Below are positions 11,173-23,439 of a stretch of 64,000 nt of DNA, one piece after another. The stretch spans positions 10,033,001-10,097,000 of the forward strand of contig NC_087178.1 of assembly GCF_035594125.1 (NCBI RefSeq). Direction: 5' to 3'. Numbering within the stretch: the stretch's first letter is position 1; each line of letters begins with the position of its first letter. The translations under genes were made by a program, and so were the position numbers. The notes beneath the pieces were generated by a model. That model was not told the DNA's origin. It made no database searches and was given only the letters and a program-made list of their open reading frames with translations. The DNA comes from Scylla paramamosain. Taxonomy: Eukaryota; Arthropoda; Malacostraca; Decapoda; Portunidae.

Positions 11173-14100
11173 TTCTTTATAGAGTGTTTTCGTACCTAAC
11201 AATGTGAAAAACACTCAAAAAGCACATTTTTGGTAATTTTGTTCTTTTCTCCATATAGAGTGCTCTTCATTGCGTCAAATAGGTCTTGGTACCTAAGAAA
11301 TAAAAGAAAAAACACTCATTATAAAAGTTTCTTGTAATGTCTTTTCGTTTCCACATGCAAAGTGTGTTTTGCATACATCTCAGCGTTATGGTACGTAAGT
11401 AGCTGAAAATACCCAAAAGAAAAATTTTTGGTTATCTTGTTCTTTCATATAGGTAGCTTTCAATGTTTTTTTTATATAACTTTGGTACCTAACACGTTCA
11501 TCAACACTCAAAAGACATGTTTCTGGAAATGTCGTTTCATTTCCCCATAGATGGTGCTCTGGAGGCATTTTGACGTTTGGGTACATAAAATTGTGAAAAA
11601 CACTCAAAATAAACGTTTTTGGTAATGTTCTGTTTCTCCATATACAGTGGTACTAAATAGTTTTTGCGTTTGGTACCGAAGACGCACAAAGACACTAATA
11701 ATACATCTTTCTTGTAATGTCCATATTGGGTGATTTCCATGCATTTTGGTGTTTTTGTTACGTAACAATATGAAAAATGCTCAAAATATACGTTTTCGGT
11801 AATGTTCTTCTGTTTCTTGATATATAATGTTATACATGCGTTTGTGCATTTTGCTACCTAAAAAATCTCAAAAACACTGATAAATGAAGTGTCTTTTTAT
11901 TTCTTTTCGTATCGCCATTTAGGATACTTTGCATGCATTTTTTTTTTTTTGTACGTAAGATAAAAAAAAAAACTCAAAATATACGTTTCTGGTAATGTTA
12001 TTCTGTTTCTTCATAAAATGTGCTTTGCATACATTTTAGCGTTTTGGTACGTAACTAGCTATAAAAGCTCTCAAAAGACACGCTTTTGGTAATGTTTTGC
12101 TTTTCCAAATAGAGAGTTTTCGTTGCTTTTTAGCGTTTTGGTATCTAATATTGTTGTGTTTCTCTAAAGAGAGTATTATTCATGCATTTTTGCGTTTTGG
12201 TACCTGAGAAGCTCAAAAACGCTCTTAATATAAGTTTCTCATAATGCCTTTGGTTACTTTTTTTTTTTGGGGGGGGGAGTTAAGAAGCTCAAAATATTGA
12301 AAATATACTTTTTCTGGTAATGTTATTAAGTTTTTTTTTCCAAAAAAGGCGTTTTGGATGCGTTTAAGTGTTTTTTGTATGTAAGTAGCTCATAAGAACT
12401 GAAATGAAAAGTTTTTGTAATCTTTTGTTTTCTTCTATAGGGTGCTTTCCTTGGTTCTTAGCTTCTTGGTACCTAACACGCTCATAAACACTGAAAGGAC
12501 ATGTTTCTGGAAATGTTTCATTTCCCTATAGTATGCTTTGCATGCATTTTCGCGTTGCGGTACCTAATAACGTGAAAAAAGCCTTAAAACAAAAGTTTTG
12601 GTTAATCTTGTTCTGTTTCTCCATATAGAGTATTATTCATACGTTTTAGTGTTCTGGTACCTATGAAGCTCAATACCACTCAAAATATACGTTTCTTTTA
12701 ATGTTTTCTTTTTCCCCTTTTAGGGTTATTTGCATGTATTTTATCGTTTTTGTACGTAACACGCGCAAAATTTCTCAAAATGCATGTTTTTGGTAAAGCT
12801 ATTGAGTTTCTTCATAAAGTGTGTTTTGCAACCGTTTTAGCGGTTTGGTACTTAAGTAGCTCAAAACAATGTTTTCCCATTTACGGTACTTTTCATGCTT
12901 TTTAAGATTTTTTTGTGCCTAACACACTCATAAACTCTCAAAAGACATGTTTCTGGAAATATCATTTATTTTCCCCATATCGGGTGCTTTGCATGCATTT
13001 TGGCGTTTTGATACCTACCAACACTAAATACACTTTAAATACACGTTTTCTCCATACAGAATGCAAATCATACGTTTTATTGTTTTGGTACCTAATAAGC
13101 TAAAAAGAAAAAAAAACCTCATGATACTGGTTTCTCTTAATGTCTTTTCGTTTTCTTATATAGGGTACTTTATATGCATTTTGACAATTTGTACATAACA
13201 AGCTCATAAATCGCTGAAAATGCTCGTTTTTGGTAATGTTTTTTGTTTCTGCAGGAAGGGTGTTTTGCTTGTTTTATCGTTGTGGTACATTATAAATTTA
13301 AAAACTTCCAAACATGTGAAAAGTCACTTTGTTGGTTATTTCTTTTTCCCTTCCAACATAGTGCTCTTTTCATACTTCTTAGTGTTTTGGTGCCTAACAC
13401 GTAGAAACACTCTCAAAACATAGGTTTCTTGTAATGTCGTTGTGTGTTGTCTTTTAGAGGTCTTTGCATGTATTTTTGCGTTTTGGTACCTAATAATATG
13501 AAAACCACTCAAAATATATATTTTCATTCGTGTTGTTTTGTTTCTCCATATAGAATACTATTAAGGTGCCTTTGTGTTTGGTACCTAAAAAGCTCAAAAG
13601 CTCTCATACACGTTTCTCGAAATGTCTTCGTTTCCCGGCATAGGGAACTTTGCATACATTTCGGCGTTATTCTACTTACATACCTCAAAAACACTGAAAA
13701 TTTTTTTTTTATTGTTATTTTGTTTCTCCATAAAGCGTGTTTTGCGTCTGTTCAAACGTTTTGATATAAAAGTAGCTCAAAAACACACAAAAAAATACTA
13801 TTTTTTTTTGTAATTTTGTTTTGTATTCCCATATAGGATGCTTTCTATTTTCATTTTTTTAGAGTTTTGGTGCCTAACACGCTCATAAACACTCAAAATT
13901 CACGTTTCTGGAAATTTCGTTTCGTTTTTGGTTTTTGGTTGCATGTTTTTTTAAATCTGTAGAGTTTCTCCATAAAGTGTGTTTTCCAACAGTTTTAGCA
14001 GTTTGGTACGTAAGTAGCTCAAAACAATGTTTTCCCATTTACGGTACTTTCCATGCTTTTTAAGAGCTTTTTGTGCCTAACACACTCATAAACTCTCAAA

Positions 14101-15373
14101 AGACATGTTTCTGTAAATGTCCTTTATTTTGTCCATATCGGGTGCTTTGCATGCATTTTGGCGTTTTGATATCTAACAAAGCTAAATACTTTTGAAATAC
14201 ACGTTTTCTCCATACATGAGGCAAATCGTACGTTTTATCGTTTCGGTACCTAATAAGCTAAAAAAAAAAAAAAAAACTGATAATACTGGTTTCTCTTAAT
14301 GTCTTTTCGTTTTCTTACATAGGGTACTTTATATGCATTTTGACGCTTTTGTACATAACAAGCTGAAAAATCGCTCAAAATGCTCTTTTTTGGTAATGTT
14401 TTATGTTTCTGCAGGAAGGGTGTTTTGCATGTTTTATCGTTTTGGTACATTATAAATTTAAAAACTTTCAAACACGTGAAAAGTCACTTTGTTGGTTATT
14501 TCTTTTTCTCTTCCAACATTGTGCTCTTTTCATACCTCTTATTGTTTTGGTGCCTAACACGTAGAAACACTCTCAAAAGATAGGTTTCTTGTAATTTCGT
14601 TTTGTGTCGTCTTTTAGAGGTCTTTGCATGTATTTTTGCGCTTTGGTACCTAATAATATGAAAACCACTCAAAATATATATTTTCATTCGTGTTGTTTTG
14701 TTTCTCCATATAGAGTACTATTAAGGTGCCTCTGTGTTTGGTACCTAAAAAGCTGAAAAGCTCTCATAATACACGTTTCTCGAAATGTCTTCGATTTCCG
14801 GCATAGGGAACTTTGCATACATTTCGGCGTTATTCTTCTTACATACCTCAAAAACACTGAAAATATATATATATTTTTTTTGTATTGTTATTTTGTTTCT
14901 CCGTTAAGCGTGTTTTGCGTCTGTTCAAGCGTTTTGATATAGATGTAGCTCAAAAACACTAAAAAAATACTTTTTTTTTTGTAATTTTGTTTTGTATTCC
15001 AATATAGGAAGGATGCTTTCCATTTTTTATTTTTTTTAGAGTTTTGGTGCCTAACACGCTCATAAACACTCAAAATTCACGTTTCTGGAAATTTCGTTTC
15101 GTTTCTCCCATAGATTGAACTTTGCATGAATTTCGACGTTTTGGTACATAACATTGTGAAAACAAACAAAATACACGTTTTTAGTAATGTTGCTCTGTTA
15201 CTCCATATAGAGTGGTATTCATGCATTTTCGTATTTTTCAACCTAATAAGGTGTAAAGCACTTATAATATACGTTTCTCGTAATGTCTTTTTGTTTCCCC
15301 ATATTGGGAACTTTACATGAATTTTGAATGTTTTTACGTAATTATCTTAAAACATTAAAAATACACGTTTTGC
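11173..15373 (+). repeat. Family A satellite array, forward orientation (copy ii)
   Basis: This begins at a B/A junction near 11165-11185, where TCTTTATAGAGTG leads into GTTTTCGTACC; the same junction, inverted, is at about 50662. A3-type tails near 12470, 12915, 13388 and 13868 are 445-480 bp apart, the pentamer period. The array is the inverted counterpart of about 47631-50661. The frames at 11386-11607 and 50250-50468, and at 15126-15320 and 47678-47878, translate nearly alike in mirrored positions. It contains a 1.16 kb tandem duplication and ends at the TTAGG run. No gene seen. Confidence 0.85.
12813..15100 (+). repeat. 1.16 kb tandem duplication inside copy ii
   Basis: The stretch starting CATAAAGTGTGTTTT at 12813 is repeated from 13971, an offset of 1158 bp that grows to about 1177 bp by the end. 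Shared phrases include TTTTCCCATTTACGGTACTT, CTGCAGGAAGGGTGTTTTGC and TTTTAGAGGTCTTTGCATG. The copies meet at about 13926-13965 with some extra T-rich sequence. Each copy is about two and a half pentamers. The related copies at 5421-8500, 47041-50661 and 52561-55625 carry this segment once. Confidence 0.85.
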
Positions 15374-15413
15374 TTAGGTTAGGTTAGGTTAGGTTAGGTT
15401 AGGTTAGGTTAGG
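15374..15413 (+). repeat. Interstitial telomere-type repeat, (TTAGG)8
   Basis: Eight perfect TTAGG units in a row, followed by GTTTAG. This is the only such run in the window and is unlike the satellite around it. TTAGG is the canonical telomere unit of most insects and many other arthropods. It lies between two satellite stretches of opposite orientation. The left flank ends in CACGTTTTGC and the right flank resumes at GTGTTTAGACACTAAATCG. In the mirrored arm the same flanks are separated by about 1.26 kb of satellite (about 46371-47630). The run therefore fills a deletion junction rather than marking a chromosome end. Confidence 0.9.
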
Positions 15414-16008
15414 GTTTAGTGTTTAGACACTAAATCGATATAAAGCTTGGAAATCACTTGATTTGAACAACAAAACAACACTAAGGAAAACGTGTCTTTT
15501 AAGTGTTTTTGAGCTTATTACCTACCAAAAACCTAAGCTGCATGCAAAAAAAAAAAAATAAATAAATAAATTGTCATCGAGAAACATAATAATATTACAA
15601 AAAACTTGTAATTGGAGTGTATTTCTCAGTGTTAAGTACACATGCAAAGCATGCGAAAGGAGACTAGTTTTCTAGAAAGGTGTCTTTTGAGTGTTTATCA
15701 GTGTTCTAGCTCCAAAACGATGAAAAGCATGGAAATCACACTGCAATGGAAAACAAAACATCAACAAAAATGTCTCTTTTTAGTATTTTTGAGCAACTTA
15801 GGTACCAGAACGCTAAAACGTATGGAAAACACTGTTGATGGAGAAACAATAGCATTACCAAAAAACAAGTTTTTTTTATTGTTTTTGAGGCTGTTACGTG
15901 AGAAACGTCAAAATACATTCCAAGTACCGTATTTGGTTAAATGGAACAAAAAATATTACGAGAAACGTTTTTTTTTTTTTTACTTCTTAGGTAACAAACC
16001 GCTAAAAG
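15414..16008 (-). repeat. Family A satellite segment, reverse orientation (rest of copy ii)
   Basis: A reverse-reading A segment that is the inverted counterpart of 45783-46370. Shared phrases are ATATAAAGCTTGGAAATCACTTG, GCGAAAGGAGACTAG and CCAAAACGATGAAAAGCATGG. It holds an A-run followed by (AAAT)n at about 15547-15571. The mirror has a long T-run there without the AAAT steps. It ends at a family A to family B junction (GCTAAAAGGCATCC then ATTTTCGCG) that is found inverted at 45783. A 178-codon frame at 15642-16178 runs across this junction and is not a gene. Confidence 0.85.
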
Positions 16009-17715
16009 GCATCCATTTTCGCGTTTTTTGTAAAAAGCTCAAAAACATTCAAAATATAATTTTTGGTAATCTTATTCTATTTCTACATATTGGTTGGTTT
16101 GCATCCGTTTTAGCGTTTTTCTACGTAAAACACGGAAAAGACGTGTTTTCAGTAATTTGGTTTTGGATTCTCATATAGAATGACTTCCTTATTATTTATT
16201 GTTTTGGTGAATAACATGCTGAACAACACTCAAAACACAGGTTTCTAGTAAAGTCGTTTAATTTCCTCATATAGTTGCACTTTAAGGTTTGGTACAAAAC
16301 AGTCCGGAAAAAAAAAAGCTAAAATTAACTTTTTTGATAATGTTCTTTTTTCACATAATTTCACTGAATTTTGCCAGTATTTTGACATCTCGGTACCTAT
16401 GAAGAATACCCCCACCAAAAAAAATCCTATTTTTTTTATTTTTTTTTTTCTTTATAAAGATGTTTTAGCTTTTTGGTACTTATGGAACTTAAAAACACTC
16501 ATAATACACGTTTCTCGTAATGTCGATTCGTTTCCCAGACATAGGGTTCTTTGCATGTATTTTAGCGTTTTTAGAGATAACATGATCAAAAATATTCAAA
16601 ATACATGTTTTTGGTAATGTTAATCTGTTTCTCTATAAAGGGTGTTTTGCATGCGTTTGAGCGATTTTGGTATATAAGGAGCTCAAAAACACTTAAAGGT
16701 AAGTTCTTGGTAAAAGTTGGTTTTATTCATATGTAATATGATTGCCCTCCTTTTTAGTGCTTTATTGCCTAACACGCTCAAAAACACTCAAAAGACACTT
16801 TTCTCGTAATGTCATTTCTTTCCCACATAAAGATAGTTTCGCATGCAATTTGGGGTTCTGGTAACTAAGAATGTGAAAAATACTCAAAATACACCCATTT
16901 GGTAAGGTTGTTCTGTTTCTGAATTCAGAGTGTCATGAGTTTCAGCATTTTGGTATCTAAGAAACTAAGAAACATACACGAGTTTTTGCGTTTTTTGCCT
17001 TGTGGTTCTTGTGAAACTATAGAATACTCATTATACATTTTTCTCGTAATCTCCTTTTGTTTCCAAATAAAGAGTGGATTGCATGCATTTTCGCGTTTTT
17101 TGTAGGTAAGAAGCTTAAAAAGACTCAAAATATACCTTTTTGGTAATGTTATTCTATATATATAATGTCCTTTTGTTTCCCAATATAGAGAGATTTGCAT
17201 CCATTTTCGCTCAAAAACACAAAAAATACCTTTTTGGTAATATTATTCTATTTCATGATATTGGTTGATTTGCATTCTTTTTAGCGTTTTTCTACGTAAA
17301 ACACTGAAAAGACACGTTTTCAGTAATTTTGTTTTGGATTCCCATACAGAGTGATTTCATATTATTTATTGTTTTGGTGCCTAACATACTGAAAAAAAGG
17401 CAAAAGACAGGTTTCAGGTAAAGTCGTTTAATTTCCCAATATAGGTGGCTCTACATGCACTTTAGGGTTTGGTACATAACGGTCTGAAAAAAAGCTAAAA
17501 TTAACTTTTTTGATATTCTTTTTTCACATAATTTCCCTGAATTTTGCCAGAATTTTGGCATCTCGATAACTATGAAGATTAATAAAAAAAAAATAAAAAA
17601 TAAAAAAATGCTATTTTTTCATTTATTTATTTTTTCTCTATATAGAGTGTTATTTGTGGGTTTAAGCTTTTTGGTACGTAAGGAACGTAAAAACACTCAT
17701 AATACTCGTTTCTCG

Positions 17716-18266
17716 TAATGTCCTTTTGTTTCCTAAAGATAAGATTCTTTACATGTATTTAAGCGTTTTTATAGGTAACATGATCAAAAACACTCAAAAT
17801 ATACCTTTTTGGTAATGTTATTCTATTTCTTCATATTGGTTGGTTTCCATCCGTTTTAGCGTTTTTCTACGTAAAACACAGAAAACACACGTTTTCAGTA
17901 ATTTTGTTTTGGATTCCCATATAGAGTGACTTCTATGTTATTTATCGTTTTGATGGCTAACATGCTGAAAAACACTCAAAAGACAGGTTTCTTGTAAAGT
18001 CGTTTAATTTCCCCATATAGGTGGCTTTGCATACACTTTAGGGTTTGGTACATAACAGTCCAAAAAAAAGCTAAAATTAACCTTTTTTCACGTAATTTTC
18101 CTGAATTTTGCCAGAATTTTGGCATCTCAGTGCCTATGAAGATCAATAAAAAAAATGCTATTTTTTATTTTTTTTTATTTTTTTTTCTCTATAGAGAGTG
18201 TTATTTGTGGGTTTTAGCTTTTTCGTAGTTAAGGAACTTATAAACACTCATAATACACATTCCCCT
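17716..18266 (+). repeat. Half-length B unit (551 bp, five sections)
   Basis: Here section B1 (GTAATGTCC... AGGTAACATGATCAAAAACACTC) is followed directly by B7 (GGTAATGTTATTCTATTTCTTC... TCTACGTAAAACAC), then B8, B9 and B10. Sections B2 to B6 are missing. The join lies at the shared end of B1-like and B6-like sections, so exactly one pentamer has dropped out in register. This supports reading B as two linked pentamers. Confidence 0.75.
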
Positions 18267-20338
18267 TAATGTCCTTTCATTCCCAAACATAGGGTTCTTT
18301 GCATGTATTTAAGCATTTTTATTGGTAACAAGCTCAAAAACACTCAAAATACATGTTTTTGATAATGTTATTCTGTTTTTCCATAAAGGGTGTTTTGCAT
18401 GGGTTTTAGCGTTTTGGTATGTAACGAGCTCAAAAAAACTTAAAGGCAAGTTCTTGGTAAAAGTTGGTTATATTCCCATGTAATGCGATTGCCCTGCTTT
18501 TTAGTGCTTAATTGTCTAACACGCTGAAAAACACTAAAAAGACACTTTTCTAGTAATTCCATTTTTTTTCCACAGTTTCGCATGTAATTTCGGGTTGGAC
18601 CACTAAGAATGTGAAAAAAAAACACTCAAAATACACTCATTTCCTAAAATTGTTCTGTTTCTTAATTAAGAGTATTATTCATGAGTTTCAGCATTTTGGT
18701 GTCTAAGAAACTTCTCCATATATACGAGTTTTGCGTTTTTTGCCTTATGGTTCTTGAAAACTATTAATACATTCATTATACAATTTTCTTGTAATATCAT
18801 TTTCTTTCCCAATATAGACCGCTTTGCATTTATTTTTGCGTTTTTTTAGGTAACAAGCTCAAAAACACTCAACTTTTTTGTAATGTTATTCTATTTCTTC
18901 ATATTGGTTGGTTTGCATCCGTTTTAGCGTTCTACGCTAAAACTGAAAGGACACGTTTTCAGTAATACTGTTGAAATTGCTGAAAACACCCAAAGACACA
19001 TTTCTTGTAAAGTCGTGTAACTGACCCATATAGGTGGGTTTGCATGCACTTCGTACATAACTCCAGAAAAAGCTAAAATGATTTTTTTTTTTCACATAAT
19101 TTCCCAGAAATTTCTCAGAATTTTGGCATCTCGTTATCTATGAAGATGAATAACAAAAAAAAAATCTTTTTTTTTTTTTTTTTTTTCTCTATAAAGTGTT
19201 ATTTGTGGGTTATAGATTTTTGGTACTTAAGGAACTTAAAAATACTCATAATACACGATTTTCGTAATGTCCTTTCGCTTCACAAACATTTCTTTGCATG
19301 TATTTAAGCGATTTTATAGGTAACATGATCAAAAACAATCAAAATACATGTTTTTAGTAATGTTATTCTGTTTCTCCATAAAGGTTGTTTTGCTTGTGTT
19401 TAGCGTTTTGGTATGTAAGGAGTTAAAAAACACTTAGAGGCAAGTTCTTCGTAAAATTTGGTTTTATTCCAATGTAATGTGATTGTTCTGCTTTTTAGTG
19501 TTTTTTTTTGCATATAACGCTGAAAAACACTCAAAAGACACTTTTCTGGTAATGTCAATTTTTTACCACATAAAGCTAGTTTCGCATGTAATTTGGGATT
19601 TTCGTAACTAAGAATGTGAAAAACACTCAAAATACACACATTTGGTAAGGTAGTTTTTTTTTTTCAATTAAAAGTGTTATTCATGAGTTTTAGCGTTTTG
19701 GTATGTAAGAAACTTCTCTATATACACGAGTTTTTGCGTTTTTTGCCTTGTGGTTCTTGTGAAACTATAAAACACTCATTATACACGTTTCTCGTAATGT
19801 CCTTTTGCTTCCCAATATAGAGTGCTTTCCATCCTTTTGCGCGTTTTTTGTAGGTAAAAAGCTCAAAAACACTTTTTGGTAATGTTATTCTATTTCTTCA
19901 TATTTGTTGGATTGCATCCGTTTTAGCGTTTTTCTACTTAAAACACTGAAAAGACACGTTTTCAGTAATTTTGTTTTGGATTCACATATAGACTGACCCA
20001 TATTATTTATCGTTTTGGTGCCTAACATGCTGAAACACACTGAAAAGACAGCTTTCTGGTAAAGTCGTTTAACTTCCTTATATAGGTGGCATGCACTTTA
20101 GAGTTTGGTACATAAAAATCCGAAAAAGAGCTATAATTAACTTTTTTGATAATGTTCTTTTTTCCACATAAATTCCCTGAATTTTGGCAGAATTTTGGCG
20201 TCTTGGTACCTATGAAAATCAATATAAGAAAAAAGGCTATTTTTATTTATTTATTTTTTCTCTATACAGAGTGTTATTTGTGGGTTTTAACGTTTTGGTA
20301 CTTAAGGAACTTAAAAACGGTCCTAATACACGTTTCTT

Positions 20339-21425
20339 GTAATGTCCCTTCGTTTCCCAAACATTAGGTTCTTTGCATGTATTTAAGCGTTTTTTGTAGG
20401 TAACATGATCAAAATTATTCTCCATCTCCATAAATGATTTTTTGAATGCGTTTTAGCGTTTTGGTTTCTAAGGAGGTCAAAAACACTTCAAAGCAAGTTC
20501 TTGGTAAAAAGTTGGTTTTATTCCCATGTAATGTGATTGCCCTGTTTTTTTGTGACATTGTCTAACACGCTCAAAAACACTCAAAAGACACTTCTGGTAA
20601 TGTCATTTTTTTTCCAGCATAGTTTCGCGTTCTATTTGGGGTTTTGCTAACTATGAATGTGAAAAACACTCAAAATACACGGATTTGGTAAGATTGTTCT
20701 GTTTCTCAATTAATATTGTTATTCAAGAGTTTCAGCATTTTGGTATCTAAGAAACTTCTTTATGTACACTAGTTTTTGCGTTTTTTGACTTGTGGTTCTG
20801 GTGAACCACAAGTTCTTTTGCTCAAAAATAATTAGACACTCATTATACACGTTTTTCGTAATGTCCTTTTGTTTCCCAATAGGGAGTGCTTTGCATCCAT
20901 TTTCGCGTTTTTTTGTAGGTAACAAGCTCAAAAACTCTCAAAATGTACCTTTTTGGTAATGTTATTTTATTTCTTCTTATTGGTTGGTTTGCATCCGTTT
21001 TGGCGTTTTTCTACGTAAAACACCGAAAAGACACATTTTCAGAAATTTTGTTTTAGATTCCCATATAGAGTGACTTGCATGTTATTTACGGTTGTGGTGC
21101 CTAAATAGCTGAAAAACACTCATAAGACAGTTTTCTGGCAAAGACGTTTAATTTCCCCATATAGGTGGCTTTGCATGCACTTTAGGGTTTCGTACATAAC
21201 AGTACGAAAAAAAAAAACCTAAATTAAATTTTTTTGATAATTAACTCATAATTTAATGAATTTTGCCCAAATTTTGGCATCTAGATACCTGTGAAGATGT
21301 AAAAGAAAGAAAAAAATATCGTATTTTTTTTATTTATTTATTTTTTCTCAATAAAGAGTGTTATTTGTGGCTTTTAGCTTTTTGGTAAATAATGATCTTA
21401 AAAACACTCGTAATACACGTTTCTC
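20339..21425 (+). repeat. Example full B unit (1087 bp, sections B1-B10)
   Basis: Sections in order. B1 has CCAAACATTAGG and TTTGCATGTATTTAAGCG. B2 is shortened here and ends CAAGTTCTTGG. B3 has TTATTCCCATGTAATGTG. B4 has AACTATGAATGTGAAAAACAC. B5 is about 150 bp, with AGTTTCAGCATTTTGG and an insert TTTTTGCGTTTTTTG. B6 has GCATCCATTTTCGCG. B7 has ATTGGTTGGTTTGCATCCG and TCTACGTAAAACACC. B8 has TGTTATTTACGG. B9 has CACTTTAGGG. B10 is about 185 bp, with TTTTGGCATCT, ACCTGTGAAGATG, a poly-A/poly-T island and GAGTGTTATTTGTGG. Sections B1-B5 and B6-B10 each follow the A1-A5 order. Confidence 0.8.
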
Positions 21426-22549
21426 GCAATGTCCTTTCATTTCCCAAAAATAGGGTTCTTTGCATGTATTTAAGCGTTTTTATTGGTAACATGATCAAAA
21501 ACACTCAAAATATATGTTTCTGGTAATGCTATTCTCTTTCTCCATAAAGTGTGTTTTGCATGCGTTTTAGCGTTTTGGTATCTAAGGAGCTCAAAACACT
21601 TAAAGGCAAGTTCTTGGTAAAAATTGATTTTATTGCCATGTAAAGTGATTCCCCTGCTTTTTAGTGCTTTATTGCCTATCACGGTCAAAAAACACTTAAA
21701 AGACACTTTTCTGGTAATGTCATATTTTTCCCACATAAAGCTGGTTGGGCATGCAATTTGGGATTTTGGTAACTAAGAATGTGAAAAGCATTCAAAATAC
21801 ACGCATTTAGTAAAGTTGTTCTGTTTCTCAATTAAGAGTGTTATTCATGAGTTTCAGCATTTTGGTATATAGGAAACTTCTCCATATACACGAGTTTTTG
21901 CGTTTTTTGCCTTGTGGCTCTTTTAAATTATAAAACATTCATTATACACTTTTCTCGCAATGTCCTTTGTTTCCCAATATAGAGTGCTTTGTATCAATTT
22001 TCGCGTTTTTTTTTTTGTAGGTAACAAGCTGAAAAACACTCAAAATATACCTGTTTGGTAATGTTTTTCTACTTCTTGATATTGATTGGTTTGCAGCCGT
22101 TTTAGCGTTTTTCTACGTAAAACAATGAGAAGACACGTTTTCAGTAATTTTGTTTTGGTTTGCCATATAGAGTGAGTTCCTTATTATTTATCGTTTTGGT
22201 GCCTAACATGCTGAAAACACTCAAAACACAAAATTCTGGTAAGGTTATTCAATTTCCTCATATAGGAGGCTTTGCATGGACTTTGGTGTTTCGTACATAA
22301 CAGTCCGAAAAAAAGCTATTATCAACTTTTTTTGATAATATTCTCTTATCATATAATTGCCCTAATTTTTCCCAGAATTTTGGCATCTCGTTACCTATGA
22401 AGTTCAATAACAAAAAAAAAAAAGAAAAGAAAATCCTTTTCTTTATTTATTTTTTTATTTTTTATTTTTTCTACATAACGAGTGTTATTTGTGGGTTTTA
22501 GATTTTTAGTAGTCAAGGAACTTAAAAACACTCATAATTCACGTTTCTC

Positions 22550-23439
22550 GTAATGTCCTTGTTTCCCAAACGTAAGGTTCTTTGCATGTATTTAAGCGTT
22601 TTTATAGATAAGATTATCAAAAACACTCAAAATACATGTTTTTGGTAAAGTTATTCTGTTTCTCCATAAAGTTTGTTTTCCATGCGTTTTAGCGGTTTGG
22701 TATGTAAGGAGCTCAAAAATACATATTGGCAAAATCTTGGTAAAAGTTGGATGTATTCCTATGTAATGTGATTGCCCTGCTTTTTAGTACTTCATTGCCT
22801 AACACGCTAAAAAAAAACAATTAAAAGACACTTCTGTTAATGTCATTTTTTTCCCTCATAAAGCTAGTTTTGCATAATATTTTGGGTATTGCTAACTGGG
22901 AATATGAAAAACACTCAAAATACAGGCATTTGCTTAGGTTGTTCTGTTTCTCAATTAAGATTGTTATTCATGAGTTTCAGCATTTTGTTATCTAAGAAAC
23001 TTCTTTATATACACAAGTTTTTTGCGTTTTTCTACGTAAAACACTAAGAAGATACATTTTCAGTAACTTTGTTTTGGATTCCCATATAGAGTGAGTTCCT
23101 TATTATTTATCGTTTTGGTGCCTAACATGCTGAAAAACACTCTAAAGACAGATATCTGTTAAGTTCGTTTAATTTCCTCATATAGGAGGTTTTCCATGCA
23201 CTTTAGGGTTTGGTACATAACAGTCCGAAAAAAAAAGCTAAAATTAACTTTTTTGATAATATTATTTTGTTCATATAATTTTCCTGAATTTTCCCAAAAT
23301 TTTGGCATCTCGGTACCTATGAAGATGGAAGAGAAAAATTCTATTTTTTTTTTTCTAAATAACGAGTGTTATTATTTGTGGGTTTCAGCTTTTTGGTACT
23401 TAAGGAACTTAAAAAAAAAACTCATAATACACGTTTCTC
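22550..23439 (+). repeat. Short B unit (890 bp) with a B5/B7 fusion, mirrored at 43288-44168
   Basis: At about 23025-23040 the B5 insert (GTTTTTTGCG) runs straight into B7 (TTTTTCTACGTAAAACAC), removing the end of B5, all of B6 and the start of B7. The same fusion is present inverted near 43680-43700, where the unit length is 881 bp. A shared rare junction of this kind argues that the two stretches descend from one copy rather than being independent members of the array. Confidence 0.8.

Noticed and set aside
15374..15413. Chromosome end
   Set aside because: Only eight units, with satellite on both sides that continues for kilobases. It is interstitial.
15409..15419. Plant-type telomere unit (TTTAGGG), suggested by TTAGGGTTTAG
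   Set aside because: Only one such unit, at the edge of the run, and it is explained by the last TTAGG plus the junction. The eight preceding units are TTAGG.
15642..16178. Longest open frame, 178 codons on the plus strand
   Set aside because: It crosses the junction between reverse family A and forward family B at about 16009, and its translation is a string of monomer-derived pieces rich in Lys, Asn and Phe. No start context, splice signal or known domain is visible.
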